Assembly (NCBI GenBank): GCA_024663395.1 | Contig: JANFAH010000004.1 | Coordinates: 2,046,001-2,110,000 of the forward strand | Length of the DNA stretch: 64,000 nt | Source of the DNA: Pisolithus tinctorius | Lineage: Eukaryota > Basidiomycota > Agaricomycetes > Boletales > Pisolithaceae | Direction: 5' to 3' | Shown here: in pieces, positions 35,974 to 48,177 of the stretch | How positions within the stretch are numbered: the stretch's first letter is position 1 | Layout: the number at the start of each line of letters is the position of its first letter | Translations under genes and position numbers: made by a program | Notes under the pieces: generated by a model | The model's database searches: none | Told to the model about the DNA's origin: nothing | The model's input: only the letters and a program-made list of their open reading frames with translations

Positions 35974-36376
35974 GGTTCGATGGTGGGGTCAGTGTGCGCC
36001 TGACACATTCCTTATGACCTTGTATGACACACTTTCCGCTGAACTGCTGCTTGCACCCCATTTCCTTTGGTTTTCCTCTGATCTTGATATGCGAATTATG
36101 CAGCTAGTGAGGATGCGATAATTGCAGCTCTTTTGTAAGTTCACACATAGAAATTTTTAATACCTCCATGACTGCGTTTCCATCCGAGATCTTGTGCAAC
36201 TACTGCTCTACGCGGTTGTCGAAGTCTGAAACCTGAGCCTGGCCGACAAGTATCGGATACTTTGTCTTCGTTGTCCCCCGCAAGCTCCTAACACTAATGT
36301 GAATTATTTGAACTGGTACACTTAAGGGTATGGTCTGGAGACTGCACGTAATATTTCCACCCCACATGGCTTGCCA
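35974..36376. other. Intergenic region between ARF1 and SEC15
   Basis: About 400 bp between convergent stop codons, presumably two 3' UTRs. No gene or repeat was recognised. Confidence 0.45.
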
Positions 36377-39367
36377 TTAAACGAGTCTACCAACCACTTC
36401 TGCTTCTTTCTTTCGTTTTTCTCCTTGTTCTCTTGATATGTTGTCACGGCGACCAGCCATGTACCTGACTAGCTTCTCGAGGAGTGCTTGTAGCCTCCTA
36501 GGCTTTATATCCCCATATAACGTTTGTCGTACTTGGGGGTTAAGGTACTCCTGCACTTTGTCTTGCAGTACCAGCTCGGCCATCTTGGAAACGTCTCAAA
36601 AGAAAGTCTCAAGAGCACCCGCAGAACTTACCGCGCGCAGCTCTGAGAAGGTAGAGTTGAGATGGCTACGGCCGATGCGTGTAATCTCAGCTTCGAGGAA
36701 TGTGATATCTGTCGCGATATTTGCTATCGCGTTTTCGTTCATCGCAGGTACTTTTGGTCCGATCATGAAGTTCTGCCAAGATAAAGAATTCTGATGTCAT
36801 CATGAGATCAACCAATCATCGAGTGCTCACCATCAGGCTTTCAGCGATGTACCCAATAGCGGCTTTGTATGCATCGTCCTTATATGACTCCTCGATGGCG
36901 AGAGAGTCCACCACAGTGGTGAGCCAATTCATGAGCTCGTACAGATACATACTGGGCGTCCCCTCTCTTGTCTGGGGTGTCCAGGCATACTCCGACAGAT
37001 CGAAGAAGTCATCAAGCTTGGAAGTAATCAGTGCGGTTATCCGATTGCATGCCTTGGCGAACGGTTCCGAAAATGGAGACGAGGCTAGCCGTATGAGCTG
37101 AGTCGTTCTGCATAAAGACAAGTCAGGCACTAGAAGATATCAGTCGTGAAGCACCAACTGCCTGAGATTGGTGGGATACCGCGCCAGCTCAGAACAACCT
37201 TTCGCAAATAACTCAAGGTTGGTCACAACTTGTGCGATCTGCGATAGTGCAGATGTGCCTGCAAGGCGTTTGCTTATGCTTGCGCCGATGTGGTTCAATA
37301 GGAGTTTATCCAGGTACTGTCGTTGAAGTAAAATCAGGTACATGACACTGTAAATCAACTGTCGACTCTACCCGACTTAGAAGATCGTCGATGTTGCCGT
37401 GATGTTGTGACACTCCATCAACGAAATGGTAAAATTTCTGTATGAATATTCGAATCTGTAACGACAAGTCATTCGAGATGCCCGCAGAAGAAGGTGGGAC
37501 TTACATCTCGACAACATAGGTAAAAGCTTTGTGACCACGGCAGATATAAAGGTGTATTGCGCCTGTTCGGGTGTGAGGAAAAGCTCTCATGAACCATAAC
37601 GTAAGTCAAGTACTTCGCAAGTGCTCCGCGCTCTGCAGAGGTTAACCACACTTCATTCAACATGGACTCCAGTTCAGATGCAGTCGAAGCTTGCATAGGC
37701 AGGTAGTCATCTTCAAGCACGGCCTGCAGTTCGACGTGAGATTTACGCATTCGCACGAAAACACGGAAAATAAATCGTGAATTACTTCTTCCAGTCTTTG
37801 ACCACACTGTGATTCGAGTAGATCGGCAAATTTCTCGAAGAGTGCCATCATCAACGTATGGAGAGGTTGTGTCGAGTATGAATACGACTGCAGCCCCGTC
37901 GATCAGCAATAAACCGGAGGCATATCGCGCGTCGACACTGACCTCGAGGGTCGTTACAAAACTTGTCAAGCATTCCTTCACTCTCAGGAACGTGTCCGGA
38001 TCCTTTTCTCCCGTGAGGGCACTGCGAACAGCGGAAGTGAGCCGGGCCACGACTGCGTCCCAAAGTTCTTCGACTTCTTGTTCAGAGCGAAAGCCGGAAG
38101 TGGTCTCTAATACATGAGACTCGATGATGAAAAAACCGCAGATCTCCTCGACAACATCGGGAAGAGATGCTAGCGGAAGTGTGAGGGGCAAGATTAGGTC
38201 GGATTGTGCCTGCTCTATCATCAGTTGGATCCAGGCAACAACCAGCTATTTACAGACCTTGCGATCGGCTTGATATGAGCTGCGTAGTTCGTCCAGGGAT
38301 TCTAGCGATGCATATGTGTGGATACATTGATATAACGGTTGGAAGTCAACCTTGACGGTATCACAGCACATGACATTAACTGTAAAGAGAATTGCAATGT
38401 CTGATTAACCCGGTAACGAGTATCGTAGCACTACTCACTGTCTGACCTCTCGTTTGTCACCATTTCCACCGCGCTACCCACGCAACTGAGTCTTAGCATA
38501 GGATCTTTCTCGCGACGAGTTCTCCACTTTCGAGTGCGTGCACCCATGGCCTCGATGGCCGCCCTCCCAACGGTCCCAGTGATATTTCTGATCTCCAAAA
38601 GCCACTGTTTCATTGATGCTGTGACAGCATCCTGGACTTGAGTGCGGAGCGAGGGGAGGGAAGAAAGGATGTGTTGGTAAAGCGGTGTTTGAGACAAAGC
38701 ATTTAGTGGGGTAGCCTGTATGTCTTCTAGAGACTGAGGTCCAGTATATATAACTCTTGTCAGATAACGAGATTTCGATGGCTCGACTCACTCTGAGGGC
38801 ACTCCAAAATCTTCCCTCCCTAATCATGTCACCAATACGATCGACAACGTCCAGCAACTTTAGACACGCCTGTAGCGTGTCAATAGCTTCGTCCAAATTT
38901 GCAGCAGTCTTCTTCGTCTGTAGTAGGACTCGTTTCTTTTCAACGAGACCCCTGCCTAGAAGGGCGACGCTTTCGTCCAGAGTTACGATCTTCTCCCGCA
39001 GGCTGTTGGTGTAGGACTTCACAGTGAACAGAGTCGAGACAGAAGAGATAAATTCCTGGTAATTTTCAGTGCATATGGACTCTATCTCGCTGTCCTTCGA
39101 CTCGACAAGTGCCTGGAGATTCCGCAGGTATACCTCTTGTTGCTTACTCGCATGGATCTGCTTAATTATCGGCCCTAGTTGCTCAAGATTCTCTGAGGAA
39201 GAAGAAGAGTCAAGCAAATGGATTTGCTGAAGTTGATGGTCGATGCTCTCTGGCGTGTACTGAAGGTTATGCCGTGGTGGCATGGTCGGTGACTGCTCTG
39301 GTGGGTAGTCGAGGACGAGGTCCAGACGACTTACCAATTCCAGTAAACCCCTGTCTACCCGACTCAT
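36377..39367 (-). CDS. SEC15: Exocyst subunit Sec15
   Basis: Subunit of the exocyst, which tethers secretory vesicles at growth sites and binds Rab Sec4. The start at 39367 (MSRVDRGLLELVSRL) is followed by the family-typical coiled N-terminus: EQLGPIIKQIHASKQQEVYL, SEIESICTENYQEFI, LVEKKRVLLQTKKTAANLDE and RIGDMIREGRFWSAL. Later exons give TPLYQHILSSLPSLRTQV, CGFFIIESHVLETT, NFMIGPKVPAMNENAI and the C-terminal PRRLQALLEKLVRYM, ending at 36377. Eight or more short introns are needed, and internal frames between 37130 and 38470 are broken by several of them. The start is 64 bp from the divergent GPP-type phosphatase start. Confidence 0.9.
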
Positions 39368-39431
39368 ACCGACTCAAGACTTGTAACTTGGCCCTCGCTC
39401 CCACCAACTCTCTGCACGGTCCCCCGCCAGC

Positions 39432-40543
39432 ATGTCAGTCGCTAACTTCCATGTTGACGCCATGTGAGCACCCTATTACTTCCGTAATTCCGGATGATCA
39501 TGTAGATCAGGCAAAATCATCCATGGCAAGACTATTCGATATGGACGGGACACTAGTAGACTCGACAGCTGGCGTCGTCGGTGCTTGGGAGACGTTCGCG
39601 AAAACGTACCCGGGTCTAGATGTTACGAACATCCTGAGCAGTCTGTGTGGCCTGGATTTCCCATCGGAGCATCCCCTTTCAACAAAACCTTACAGGTTCA
39701 CATGGTGTCCGAACGGTCGAGAATCTCGCAAAATATTGCAATATCACAGATCCGGCCAAGCTTGAGGTAGCTTTGAAATTCAACATCATCCTCGTTCCTT
39801 TTCTGACTCCACAACTAAAGGATGAGGCAGTCCGCTTTGAACAAGCCATCGTTGACTCGTCGCGTGCGAACGGGCGGAAAGGCATCGTTGCACTTCCTGG
39901 AGTCCGGTCGATCATTGATGAGGTAAGCTGACCTGTAGGCATAGATTTATGGCGGTGCTGACACGGATTTGAAAGCTACTCCCAGCCAAGGGTTTTCCGC
40001 GTCCACGTTGGGCTATCTGCACGTCGGCAACGCGATCGTATGCTTCCGCTGCCCTTGAAATCGCCGAAATAGATATCCCGGATGTATTCGTAGTCGCTGA
40101 GGACGTTGACAAGGGAAAACCAAGGTAAGGTGGACATTGTCGGCCAGGGTCCATTAAGCTGACCTAGAATCCCCAGTCCAGACCCCTATCTGCTGGGTGC
40201 CAGCCGGTGTGGTGTCGAACCATCCAAGTGTAAGTATATCCACAGATATGGTGGAGGGATTTCTTGCCGACTGTTTCACAAGGTCTTGTCTTCGAAGATG
40301 CACCAGCAGGGGTTCGCAGCGGCCTCGCTGCAGGATGCAAAGTTGTCGGGCTGCTCACAACACATTCCAGGCAGCAGATGGAGGAAAGCCAACCCCACCT
40401 CCTCGTGTCAGACTTGTCTAGGCAAGTGAAGGGGCCTTCTCTTCTTCGCTCTATAACTTGACGACTTGGCCAGCGTGACAGTGAAGTTACACGAAGACGG
40501 TGTCGTCGTTTCAGTTCAGCTAGGAACGAATGGTCCAGACTAG
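39432..40543 (+). CDS. GPP1: HAD phosphatase, glycerol-3-phosphate phosphatase type
   Basis: HAD-superfamily phosphatase resembling yeast Gpp1/Dog. The first exon encodes MSVANFHVDA and splices through a GTGAGC...GGCAAG intron to ILFDMDGTLVDST, the DxD catalytic motif. Later exons give SHGVRTVENLAKYC, KGIVALPGVRSIIDE, WAICTSATRSYA (motif II) and LVFEDAPAGVRSGLAAGCKV (motif IV). The last intron has a GC donor (TCTAG/GCAAGT) and joins in frame to SVTVKLHEDGVVV, with the stop at 40541-40543. A GT alternative 6 bases further would give a slightly shorter C-terminus. Gpp enzymes make glycerol for osmotic balance. 2-Deoxyglucose-6-phosphatase activity is the alternative. Confidence 0.85.
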
Positions 40544-40734
40544 ATTCCCTCCGTTCAATAGTTGGCATCAGGATCATCGAATGCAATAGCATCACAAGGG
40601 GATGTATAATAGGGTATTTTCGTAATTCCTTAAGTCAAGGATGACGATATACTGTATCAGATCTCCATGGAAAAGTCGTACGCAGAAAGAAACGTTTTTC
40701 ACTGTAAACAGAATGACAACACGAAAGAAATGAT

Positions 40735-42668
40735 CTAGTACTCGCCACCCTCTTCCTCGGCGTCTGCAGAGTCAATACCGACCTCCTCGTAGTCTTTCTC
40801 GAGCGCGGCAAGATCTTCGCGGGCTTCCGAGAACTCACCCTGATGCAACTGTGAGATGACAAGGAGCGAGTAAAACGGACTACACACCTCTTCCATACCC
40901 TCTCCAACGTACCAATGGACAAATGCGCGCTTGGAATACATCAAGTCAAATTTGTAATCTAGTAAGCTAGTCGATAAAGAACCAAAGCGGGTTGGGCAAC
41001 GGTCGCTTACCGAGCCGATTCCAAGCTACAGAGATGGCAGTGGTGCTTGATGGCAATATCGGTCACAAGAATTTCTCGCAGACGACTGACAACTGAACTT
41101 ACTTGGACAGCATACAGAGACTGCGACTAGTCTTTGCGAGGTCGCCGCCCGGAATGTTCGCCGAGGGTTCGTTGCAAATACCGATCTGACATACTGTGGG
41201 CTCACTGTGTCCGAATGATGGGCTCTCTAAATATTTACCTTGAAACCAGTTGGGCACCAATCCACGAATTGGATCGTTCGCTTCGTCTTGACACTAGCGA
41301 CTGCTCCTTGGACATCCTTAGGTACGACGTTGCCACGGTAAAGGAGAGCACAGGCCACTGAAACTCCATGAGTGCTGGTAGTCACCAAGGGAAGAAATTA
41401 TAAGCTACTGTATTTGCCATCCTTGGGGTCACATTTCACCTTGGAGCGAGTCAGTAGATTGCTCCAAAACAAAGGACCGCTTTTACGTACCATCTGGTGT
41501 CCGCTCTCGAAACATGAAAAAGTCATTTCATTCACCGAGTTTTGTTCGTGGGTGGCCTTTTCAGCCGAAAGGAGTGGTGCGTAAGTGGCAAGGGGGAAGT
41601 GAATACGGGGGAAGCTAGGGATGCAATGAGCATTGAGAAAAAGAGGGCCAGTACTCAGACATACGGAACAAGGTTGGTTTGGAACTCGTTCAGATCGACG
41701 TTAAGAGATCCGTCGAAACGAAGAGAGGCGGTGATCGAGGAAACCACTTGAGCAATCAGGCGGTTGAGGTTAGTGAAGCTTGGTTGAGGGACACCAAGCC
41801 TCTTCTTGCAGATATCATAGATAGCCTCGTTATCGACCTGAATAAACCATACGCGTCAGTGATGGACAAATTAGAGAGGACATCGGCATTACCATGAACG
41901 AGCAATCCGAGTGCTCAAGAGTTGTATGGGTCGTAAGCACTGAGTTGTAAGGTTCAACCACGGAGCTGGAAAGTTGTGGGGCAGGGTACACGCAAAACTC
42001 CAGCTTGGATTTCTTGCCGTAGTCAGTGGACAGACGTTCAAGGAGAAGTGCGCCGAAACCCGAGCCAGTACCACCACCGAAGGAGTGGAACACAAAGAAG
42101 CCTTGCAAACCGGAGCAGTTGTCCGCGAGGCGGCGGATCCTGTCCATGACGGGGTCAATCAACTCCTTCCCAACTGTATAGTGTCCCCGCGCGTCTGTTG
42201 GAGTACCGCGATATAAAGTGATCAGCTACCCAAGGACGGGACGAGCATGCGGAGATGGGTCTTACAGTTATTGGCGGCATCTTCCTTGCCGGTGATCATT
42301 GTCTCTGGATGAAAGAGGGATCGGTAAGGACCAGTTTTGACTTCGTCGACGACACCGGGTTCCAGGTCAACATAGAGGGAACGGGGCACATGTTTTCCGG
42401 CACCGGTTTCAGAGAAGAAGGTTGAGAAGCCTTGGTCCATGCTTCCCTTGGCCCCTTCGGTGACACGACCGTCGGGCTAAGATACAGTTACAACAAAACC
42501 AATCGACCAAATACCGAAAGACATACGCTCAATCCGTGCTCGAGGGTGTAGAGCTCCCCTGGATTTCTTGAGTCATCGGTCGACGATAGGAAAAGATATT
42601 GACTTACAGCACGCATTTCCAATTTGAACACCGGCCTGGCCAACATGGAGAGAGATGACTTCACGCAT
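40735..42668 (-). CDS. Alpha-tubulin, downstream tandem copy
   Basis: Alpha-tubulin, half of the microtubule dimer. The start at 42668 ([17 protein letters not shown]) is followed by introns leading to [20 protein letters not shown], the GTP-binding [14 protein letters not shown], and [17 protein letters not shown]. Splicing with a GTATGT donor gives [61 protein letters not shown] and the acidic tail [10 protein letters not shown] follow, with the stop at 40735. All frames join cleanly. It shares its intron scheme with the copy at 42975-44673 but differs at many residues, so the duplication is not recent. Compared with its partner it has an extra small intron near 41175-41235, inside the loop before IGICNEPSA. 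Confidence 0.93.
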
Positions 42669-42974
42669 TACTGTGAACTAGCGCTATTGAGGAAGGGGAA
42701 ACTAAGTTCGTGGATGAAGCAAGTAGTCAAGCAACCCGTGGTCAACAAAATTTGCGGAAACGCGAGCCTTGTTATGGTAATGTCCTCGCCACGAGGCAAC
42801 GCCCTTCCGCCCACGTTATTCACACACTTTTTGGTATTCCAAGAACATGTTCCCATTGCAATTCCGTTATGTCGTATCAAATGGTATAGGTACTTATAGG
42901 TAATCGTGAAATCATCGAGGCAACAGCCAGAAAATTAGGTAGAAGGGGCAGCTACGTTTTACACCCAGACAAGA
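42669..42974. other. Intergenic region between the two alpha-tubulin genes
   Basis: About 306 bp containing the promoter of the downstream copy and the 3' UTR of the upstream one. No repeat that would mark the duplication border was noticed. Confidence 0.45.
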
Positions 42975-44673
42975 CTAGTACTCCCCACCCTCCTCAGCAT
43001 CGGCCGAGTCAATGCCAACCTCCTCGTAGTCCTTTTCCAGGGCAGCAAGGTCCTCGCGAGCCTCCGAGAACTCGCCCTCTTCCATACCCTCACCAACGTA
43101 CCAGTGAACAAACGCCCGCTTCGAGTAGAGGAGATCAAACTTGTGGTCCAGACGACTCCATGCTGTGGAGATGGCCGTGGTGTTCGACAACATGCACAAA
43201 CTTCGGCTGACCTTGGCAAGGTCACCACCAGGGATGTGTGCTGGGGGCTCATTGCAAATACCAAGCTTGAAGCCGGTTGGGCACCAGTCGACGAACTGGA
43301 TTGTCCGTTTCGTCTTGATAATGCTGACAGCCGCATTGACATCCTTGGGCACAACATCACCGCGGTACAGCAGAGCACAAGCCACTGATCAATAGGTCAC
43401 GCATTGCGTTCTCAAAGCATTCGATTCAACGTACTATATTTGCCTTCGCGGGGATCGCACTTGACCATCTGGTTGCCGGTCTCGAAACATGAGAATGTCA
43501 TATCAGCAACCGAGTTCTGTTCGTGATGGGCCTTTTCAGCAGATATAATAGGCGCAAAGGTTGCCAATGGGAAGTGAATACGGGGGAAACTAAGCTACTG
43601 TAAGCCAATCAACTGGGTCACGCAGCGGTCATGCACTTACGGAACCAGGTTAGTTTGGAATTCGTTAAGGTCCACATTGAGGGAGCCATCGAAGCGCAGA
43701 GAAGCAGTGATCGACGAAACGACTTGAGCAATCAAGCGGTTCAGGTTTGTGAAGCTGGGAGAGCTAATATTGAGATTTCTCTTGCAAATGTCGTAAATGG
43801 CCTCGTTGTCAACCTGTGGCGCACTCCAATGAGTAACGTAATGATATCGCACAACGCGATTTACCAACCATGAAAGAGCAATCGGAGTGATCGAGCGTGG
43901 TGTGGGTCGTCAAAACCGAGTTGTATGGCTCGACAACCGAGTTTGCCATGGTAGGAGCAGGGTAAACACTGAATTCCAACTTCGATTTCTTGCCATAGTC
44001 GGTGGAGAGACGCTCCAGGATCAGCGCACCGAAACCAGAGCCAGTACCACCGCCGAAGGAGTGGAAAACGAAAAATCCTTGCAGACCAGAACAGTTATCG
44101 GCGAGGCGACGGACTTTGTCCATGACGTTATCAATCTGCTCCTTGCCGATCGTGTAGTGGCCACGTGCATCTAAGCGTCTCGGTTAGTGGCGAACACGCA
44201 ACGTGGATGATGCATACAATTGCTGGCGGCATCCTCCTTTCCAGTCACCAATGTCTCTGGGTGGAAGAGACTCCTGTAAGTACCGGTCCGGACTTCATCA
44301 ATCACGTTGGGCTCGAGATCGATGTACAATGATCTGGGCACGTGTTTGCCTGCCGAGGTCTCGGAGAAGAAAGTGCTGAAGCCATCGTCCTTGGCAGACG
44401 GCGAACCCTCAACGAGGCGGCCATCGGGCTGTTTGACGTAAATCAGCTGCACGCGCTTGAGGCGGAGAACGAAAGGCAATTTACACTGAGACCGTGCTCG
44501 ACGGTGTACAGCTCCCCTAAGAAAAGGGCGTTAGGATCACATTTGATGGTAAATACGCGTCACCAAGTGCTGTGTGCACGAGAATGAAGATATATATGTA
44601 TATAGCACGTACAGCAGGCGTTTCCGATCTGGACACCAGCTTGACCGACGTGGACAGAGATGACTTCACGCAT
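42975..44673 (-). CDS. TUB1: Alpha-tubulin, upstream tandem copy
   Basis: Second alpha-tubulin, on the same strand. The start at 44673 ([17 protein letters not shown]) has the usual early intron after the NAC triplet; a TATATATGTATATAG run lies inside that intron. Exons give [80 protein letters not shown] and [15 protein letters not shown]. They continue through the shared C-terminal exons to [10 protein letters not shown], with the stop at 42975. This copy looks more like the main fungal TUB1 ([11 protein letters not shown] rather than [11 protein letters not shown]), but which one is the major isotype cannot be told. It diverges from CFT2, with 230 bp between starts. Confidence 0.93.
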
Positions 44674-44903
44674 GATTTCTGATGGATTGACTGATTAAAT
44701 GGTTAGTTGGACTCCAAAGACGCGTCGAGATACGCACAGAGGCGAGAGGAAGGGAGGGACGGGGAGAAGAGCGAAAAGAAAGGGCCCAGGGTTAAAAAGA
44801 GCGAACAACACATGTCGCTTACATAATCCATCTATGTTCCCACGCCTCTCTCGCTCACACTAATAGCTTGTCTAGCACTGAGTAGTAATATTTAGGCAAA
44901 GGC

Positions 44904-47900
44904 ATGATCACATTCACGCCGCTGTGCGGGGCTGTCGGTGAGTCCCAGACTTGTCCTCTGGCCTATCTCCTACAGCTCGACGACGTCCGCGTCCTGCTCG
45001 ACTGCGGCTCACCCGACTGGAGTCCAGAGGAGCGCGCATTCACACCTGACAACGATCCGGAGTCTTCACCTCCCAATTGGTCAGCTTATTGTGACTCTCT
45101 ACGTCAGTACGTACTGGAACTCACCCACTGTACTCATTTCTGACAAACTAGACAGGTGTGCTCCTACCTGTAGACCTCGTGCTTCTTTCTCATGGCGATC
45201 CTTGCCCACTCGGGGCTTTACGCCTATGCTTACACTCGCTGGGGCCTCAAGGCACCTGCATACTCCACAATTCCGGTCCAGGCCATGGCACGAATCGTCA
45301 CACTTGAAGACGTAGAGGGATTACGCGATGAACAAGACTTCGATGATTCAGATCAACACCACTGCCGAGTCTGGTGAACATTTCAACCTTTGCCGAGACC
45401 CAGTTAGACGGGGTTTCCTTCGCCATCATCCTCCGGCAAGTTTGTGGCGACTTGTACAAGAAGTACACGAAGCATTCGACATCTGTGAACACCTTGCGCT
45501 ACTCGCAGCCGACTGCACTTGCAGGGTTAGTCTTTCCGGCGAATTCCCAGTACGCTTGCTCTTAACACCTTTTCCTTGTCTCACTTGCAGGCAAATGTCA
45601 GGGTATCACAATCATACCATTCGCTGCTGGCCATTCCCTAGGAGGCACGATATGGAAGATTCGTTCTCCCTCCGTTGGAACCATCGTATATGCCGTAAAT
45701 ATGAACCATATGAAAGAGCGCCACCTAGACGGCACCGTTCTCTTCAGACAATCTGCTGGTGGTATTTTTGAACCCCTCGCACGGCCTGACCTGTTTATCA
45801 CGGATGCCGATCGTGCAAATGTCACCACACCTAGACGGAAGGATCGCGATGCCGCTTTGATAGGTTTGCACAAACAGCATTCTTTTTCGCATGTGCTGAA
45901 CGTGCTCCTTAGACACCATAAGTGCTACACTGTCCTCACGCTCTTCCTTACTACTACCGTGCGACGCAGGCCCACGTCTCTTGGAGCTCCTTGTACTTCT
46001 CGATCAACACTGGAAGTATGCCGACTTCCGCTACCCTATTTGCCTCTTGTCGCGCAATGGGAGGGAAATGCTGACCTTCGTCCGGAGTATGATGGAATGG
46101 GTTGGAGGGACAGTCAGCAAAGAAGATGTTGGTGTGGACAGCAGTGGCAAGACAGGTGCCAGAAGACGAAGGGGTGAGGATGATGTAGAGGACGAAGCAC
46201 TCGGAGCATTTGCCTTACGATTCAGGTAATTCAATCTATTCCATGATCATCGCACGTTCGTGGGTTCTTATGCTGGCCTTTTCTAGGCACTTGGAGTTCT
46301 TCCTTAACCCACAGTCGCTCATGCACACGTACTCGTCAAAAGAACCTAAAATTATTCTGGCCGTCCCTGCCTCGCTGTCACATGGTCCGTCCAGGTCACT
46401 ATTTGCGGATTTTGCAGCCGTCCCGGACAATGTCGTTCTGCTCACGGGCAGAGGGGAGGAGGGCACACTGTCCCGCCTGCTTTTTGACCGCTGGAACAAT
46501 TACCAGAGAGACACTGATAAGTGGGACCAGGGAAAAATCGGGAGTAATGTCATGATGGATGGTGTCCTACAGCTGAAGGTATGTCCGGTGCCATCTTTGC
46601 CCAACCGGTGGACCTCCTGACTACGATCCAAGATGAACTCGAAAGTTCCACTACAAGGCGCTGAACTGGAAGCGTACCTTGCCAAGGAGCGTGCAGCGAA
46701 AGAAAAGGAGGCTGCTCACCAAGCCGCGATCGTCCGTAACCAGCGTGTACTGGAAGCAGACGAAGACGAAAGTGACGAAGAGTCCGACTCCGATTCTGAG
46801 GAAGAAGAAGTCGAACGTGCCTTGGATGACGATGACGACGAAATGGACAACTCAGATCAGAGTGTCCGCCCCGGTCGGCGGAGAAAACACGACAAATCCG
46901 AGGATAATGCAGATTGGGGTGGAGATATGGACGACGGGCTGACGAAGACCTTGCTGTCCTTTGACATTTACCTCAAAGGAAACGTCTCAAAGTCGATGTC
47001 CTTCTTCAAGAGTGCCGATGGCCCAACTCATCGTTTCCGTATGTTCCCTTATGTGGACAAAAAACGAAGAGTAGACGAATACGGTGAGACCATTGACGTG
47101 GGCATGTGGTTGAGGAAAGGCAAAGTGTTTGAGGATGATGCGGAAACTGAAGAGGTCAAAGAGGCAAAACGTAAACAAGCTGAAGAAGAGGACAAGGTAT
47201 TCCACTGTGTAACCCGCCGTTTCAGGTGTCTCATGGTCTCTAGAATGCTATTCGAGAACCGCCTTCGAAGTTCGTTTCCTCCGAAATTGAAATTCAACTA
47301 GCATGCCGCCTTCTCTTCGTTGACATGGAGGGTCTGAGTGATGGGCGTGCCATTAAAGCTATCGTACCACAAGTAAACCCAAGGAAAATGGTGGGTGATG
47401 GAATAGTTCCCGATGGATCCATATTCACTCGTCACTAGATTATCGTGCATGCTCCCACTGCAGCTGCTAGTACTCTCATCGAGAGCTGTGGACAAATCCG
47501 ATCAATGACGAGGGACATCTATGTGCCCTCAACAGGAGAAAGTATACAGATCGGTCAACACACAAATACTTTCTCGATATCTATTAGCGATGAATTGCTA
47601 AGCACATTGAAGATGTCGCGGGTACGTCGGTCTCCGCCCTATACCTTTCCATTCTTGCTTAATCCTTGCAGTTCGAGGACAACGAAGTTGGCTACGTAAC
47701 TGGTCGTGTGACGAATCATTTCAGCTTAAACATTCCCATTCTTGAGCCAGCAGGGTCTTTGGTACCATCGGAAACTGCCAACGCAAGGGCTATTGTTCCA
47801 TCAGACCGGATTTTTGGTGCCCGAGTAGCGCAGCCCCTTCCCCGGTCTACGATGATCGGGGAGTTGAAGCTCACGGCCTTGAAGGCCAGACTAGCATCTA

Positions 47901-48106
47901 TAGGGGTTCCTGCCGAGTTGATCGGAGAGGGCGTGTTAATCTGCGGCGCTGGAGCAAGACGCGACCAGACTTCAAACAATATTGATGAGACCGTAGCTGT
48001 CAGGAAAACGGGGCGAGGAAAGGTCGAACTCGAGGGTAACGTTTCCAGCGTGTATTACATTGTACGAAGAGAGATCTACGGTCTACATGCACTTATTGCT
48101 GTGTAG
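44904..48106 (+). CDS. CFT2: CPSF-100/Cft2 mRNA 3'-end processing factor, with frameshift cluster
   Basis: Subunit of the cleavage and polyadenylation factor with an inactive metallo-beta-lactamase fold. The start at 44904 (MITFTPLCGAVGESQTCPL) is diagnostic. Well-read parts are PVDLVLLSHGD, LYAYAYTRWGLKAPAYS, EVHEAFD, LRYSQPTALAG, GHSLGGTIWKIRSP, NHMKERHLDGTVLF, DADRANVTTPRRKDRDAAL, SSRSSLLLPCDAGPRLL, the RRMFP-type block and the C-terminal SSVYYIVRREIYGLHALI, with the stop at 48104-48106. Between about 45190 and 45530 the protein can only be followed by changing frame at least three times. Each change is one extra base: near 45195, 45481 and 45524-45526, with another possible near 45451. 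An intron at 45374-45440 explains the in-frame TGA and TAG. The rest of the gene is clean. This is either a sequence error patch or a damaged gene. Confidence 0.85.
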
Positions 48107-48177
48107 AGTACGAGCACTGTTCACCTATTAACTTACACGTATCACTTGCAATCACCGAAAACGTAAACACATCACCA

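Noticed and set aside
45192..45240. CFT2 reading DPCPLGAL in the first frame, which looks like the human DPLHLGAL
   Set aside because: The match is short. The next frame (LAHSGLYAYAYTRWGL) gives the right spacing to TIPV and continues for about 60 residues.
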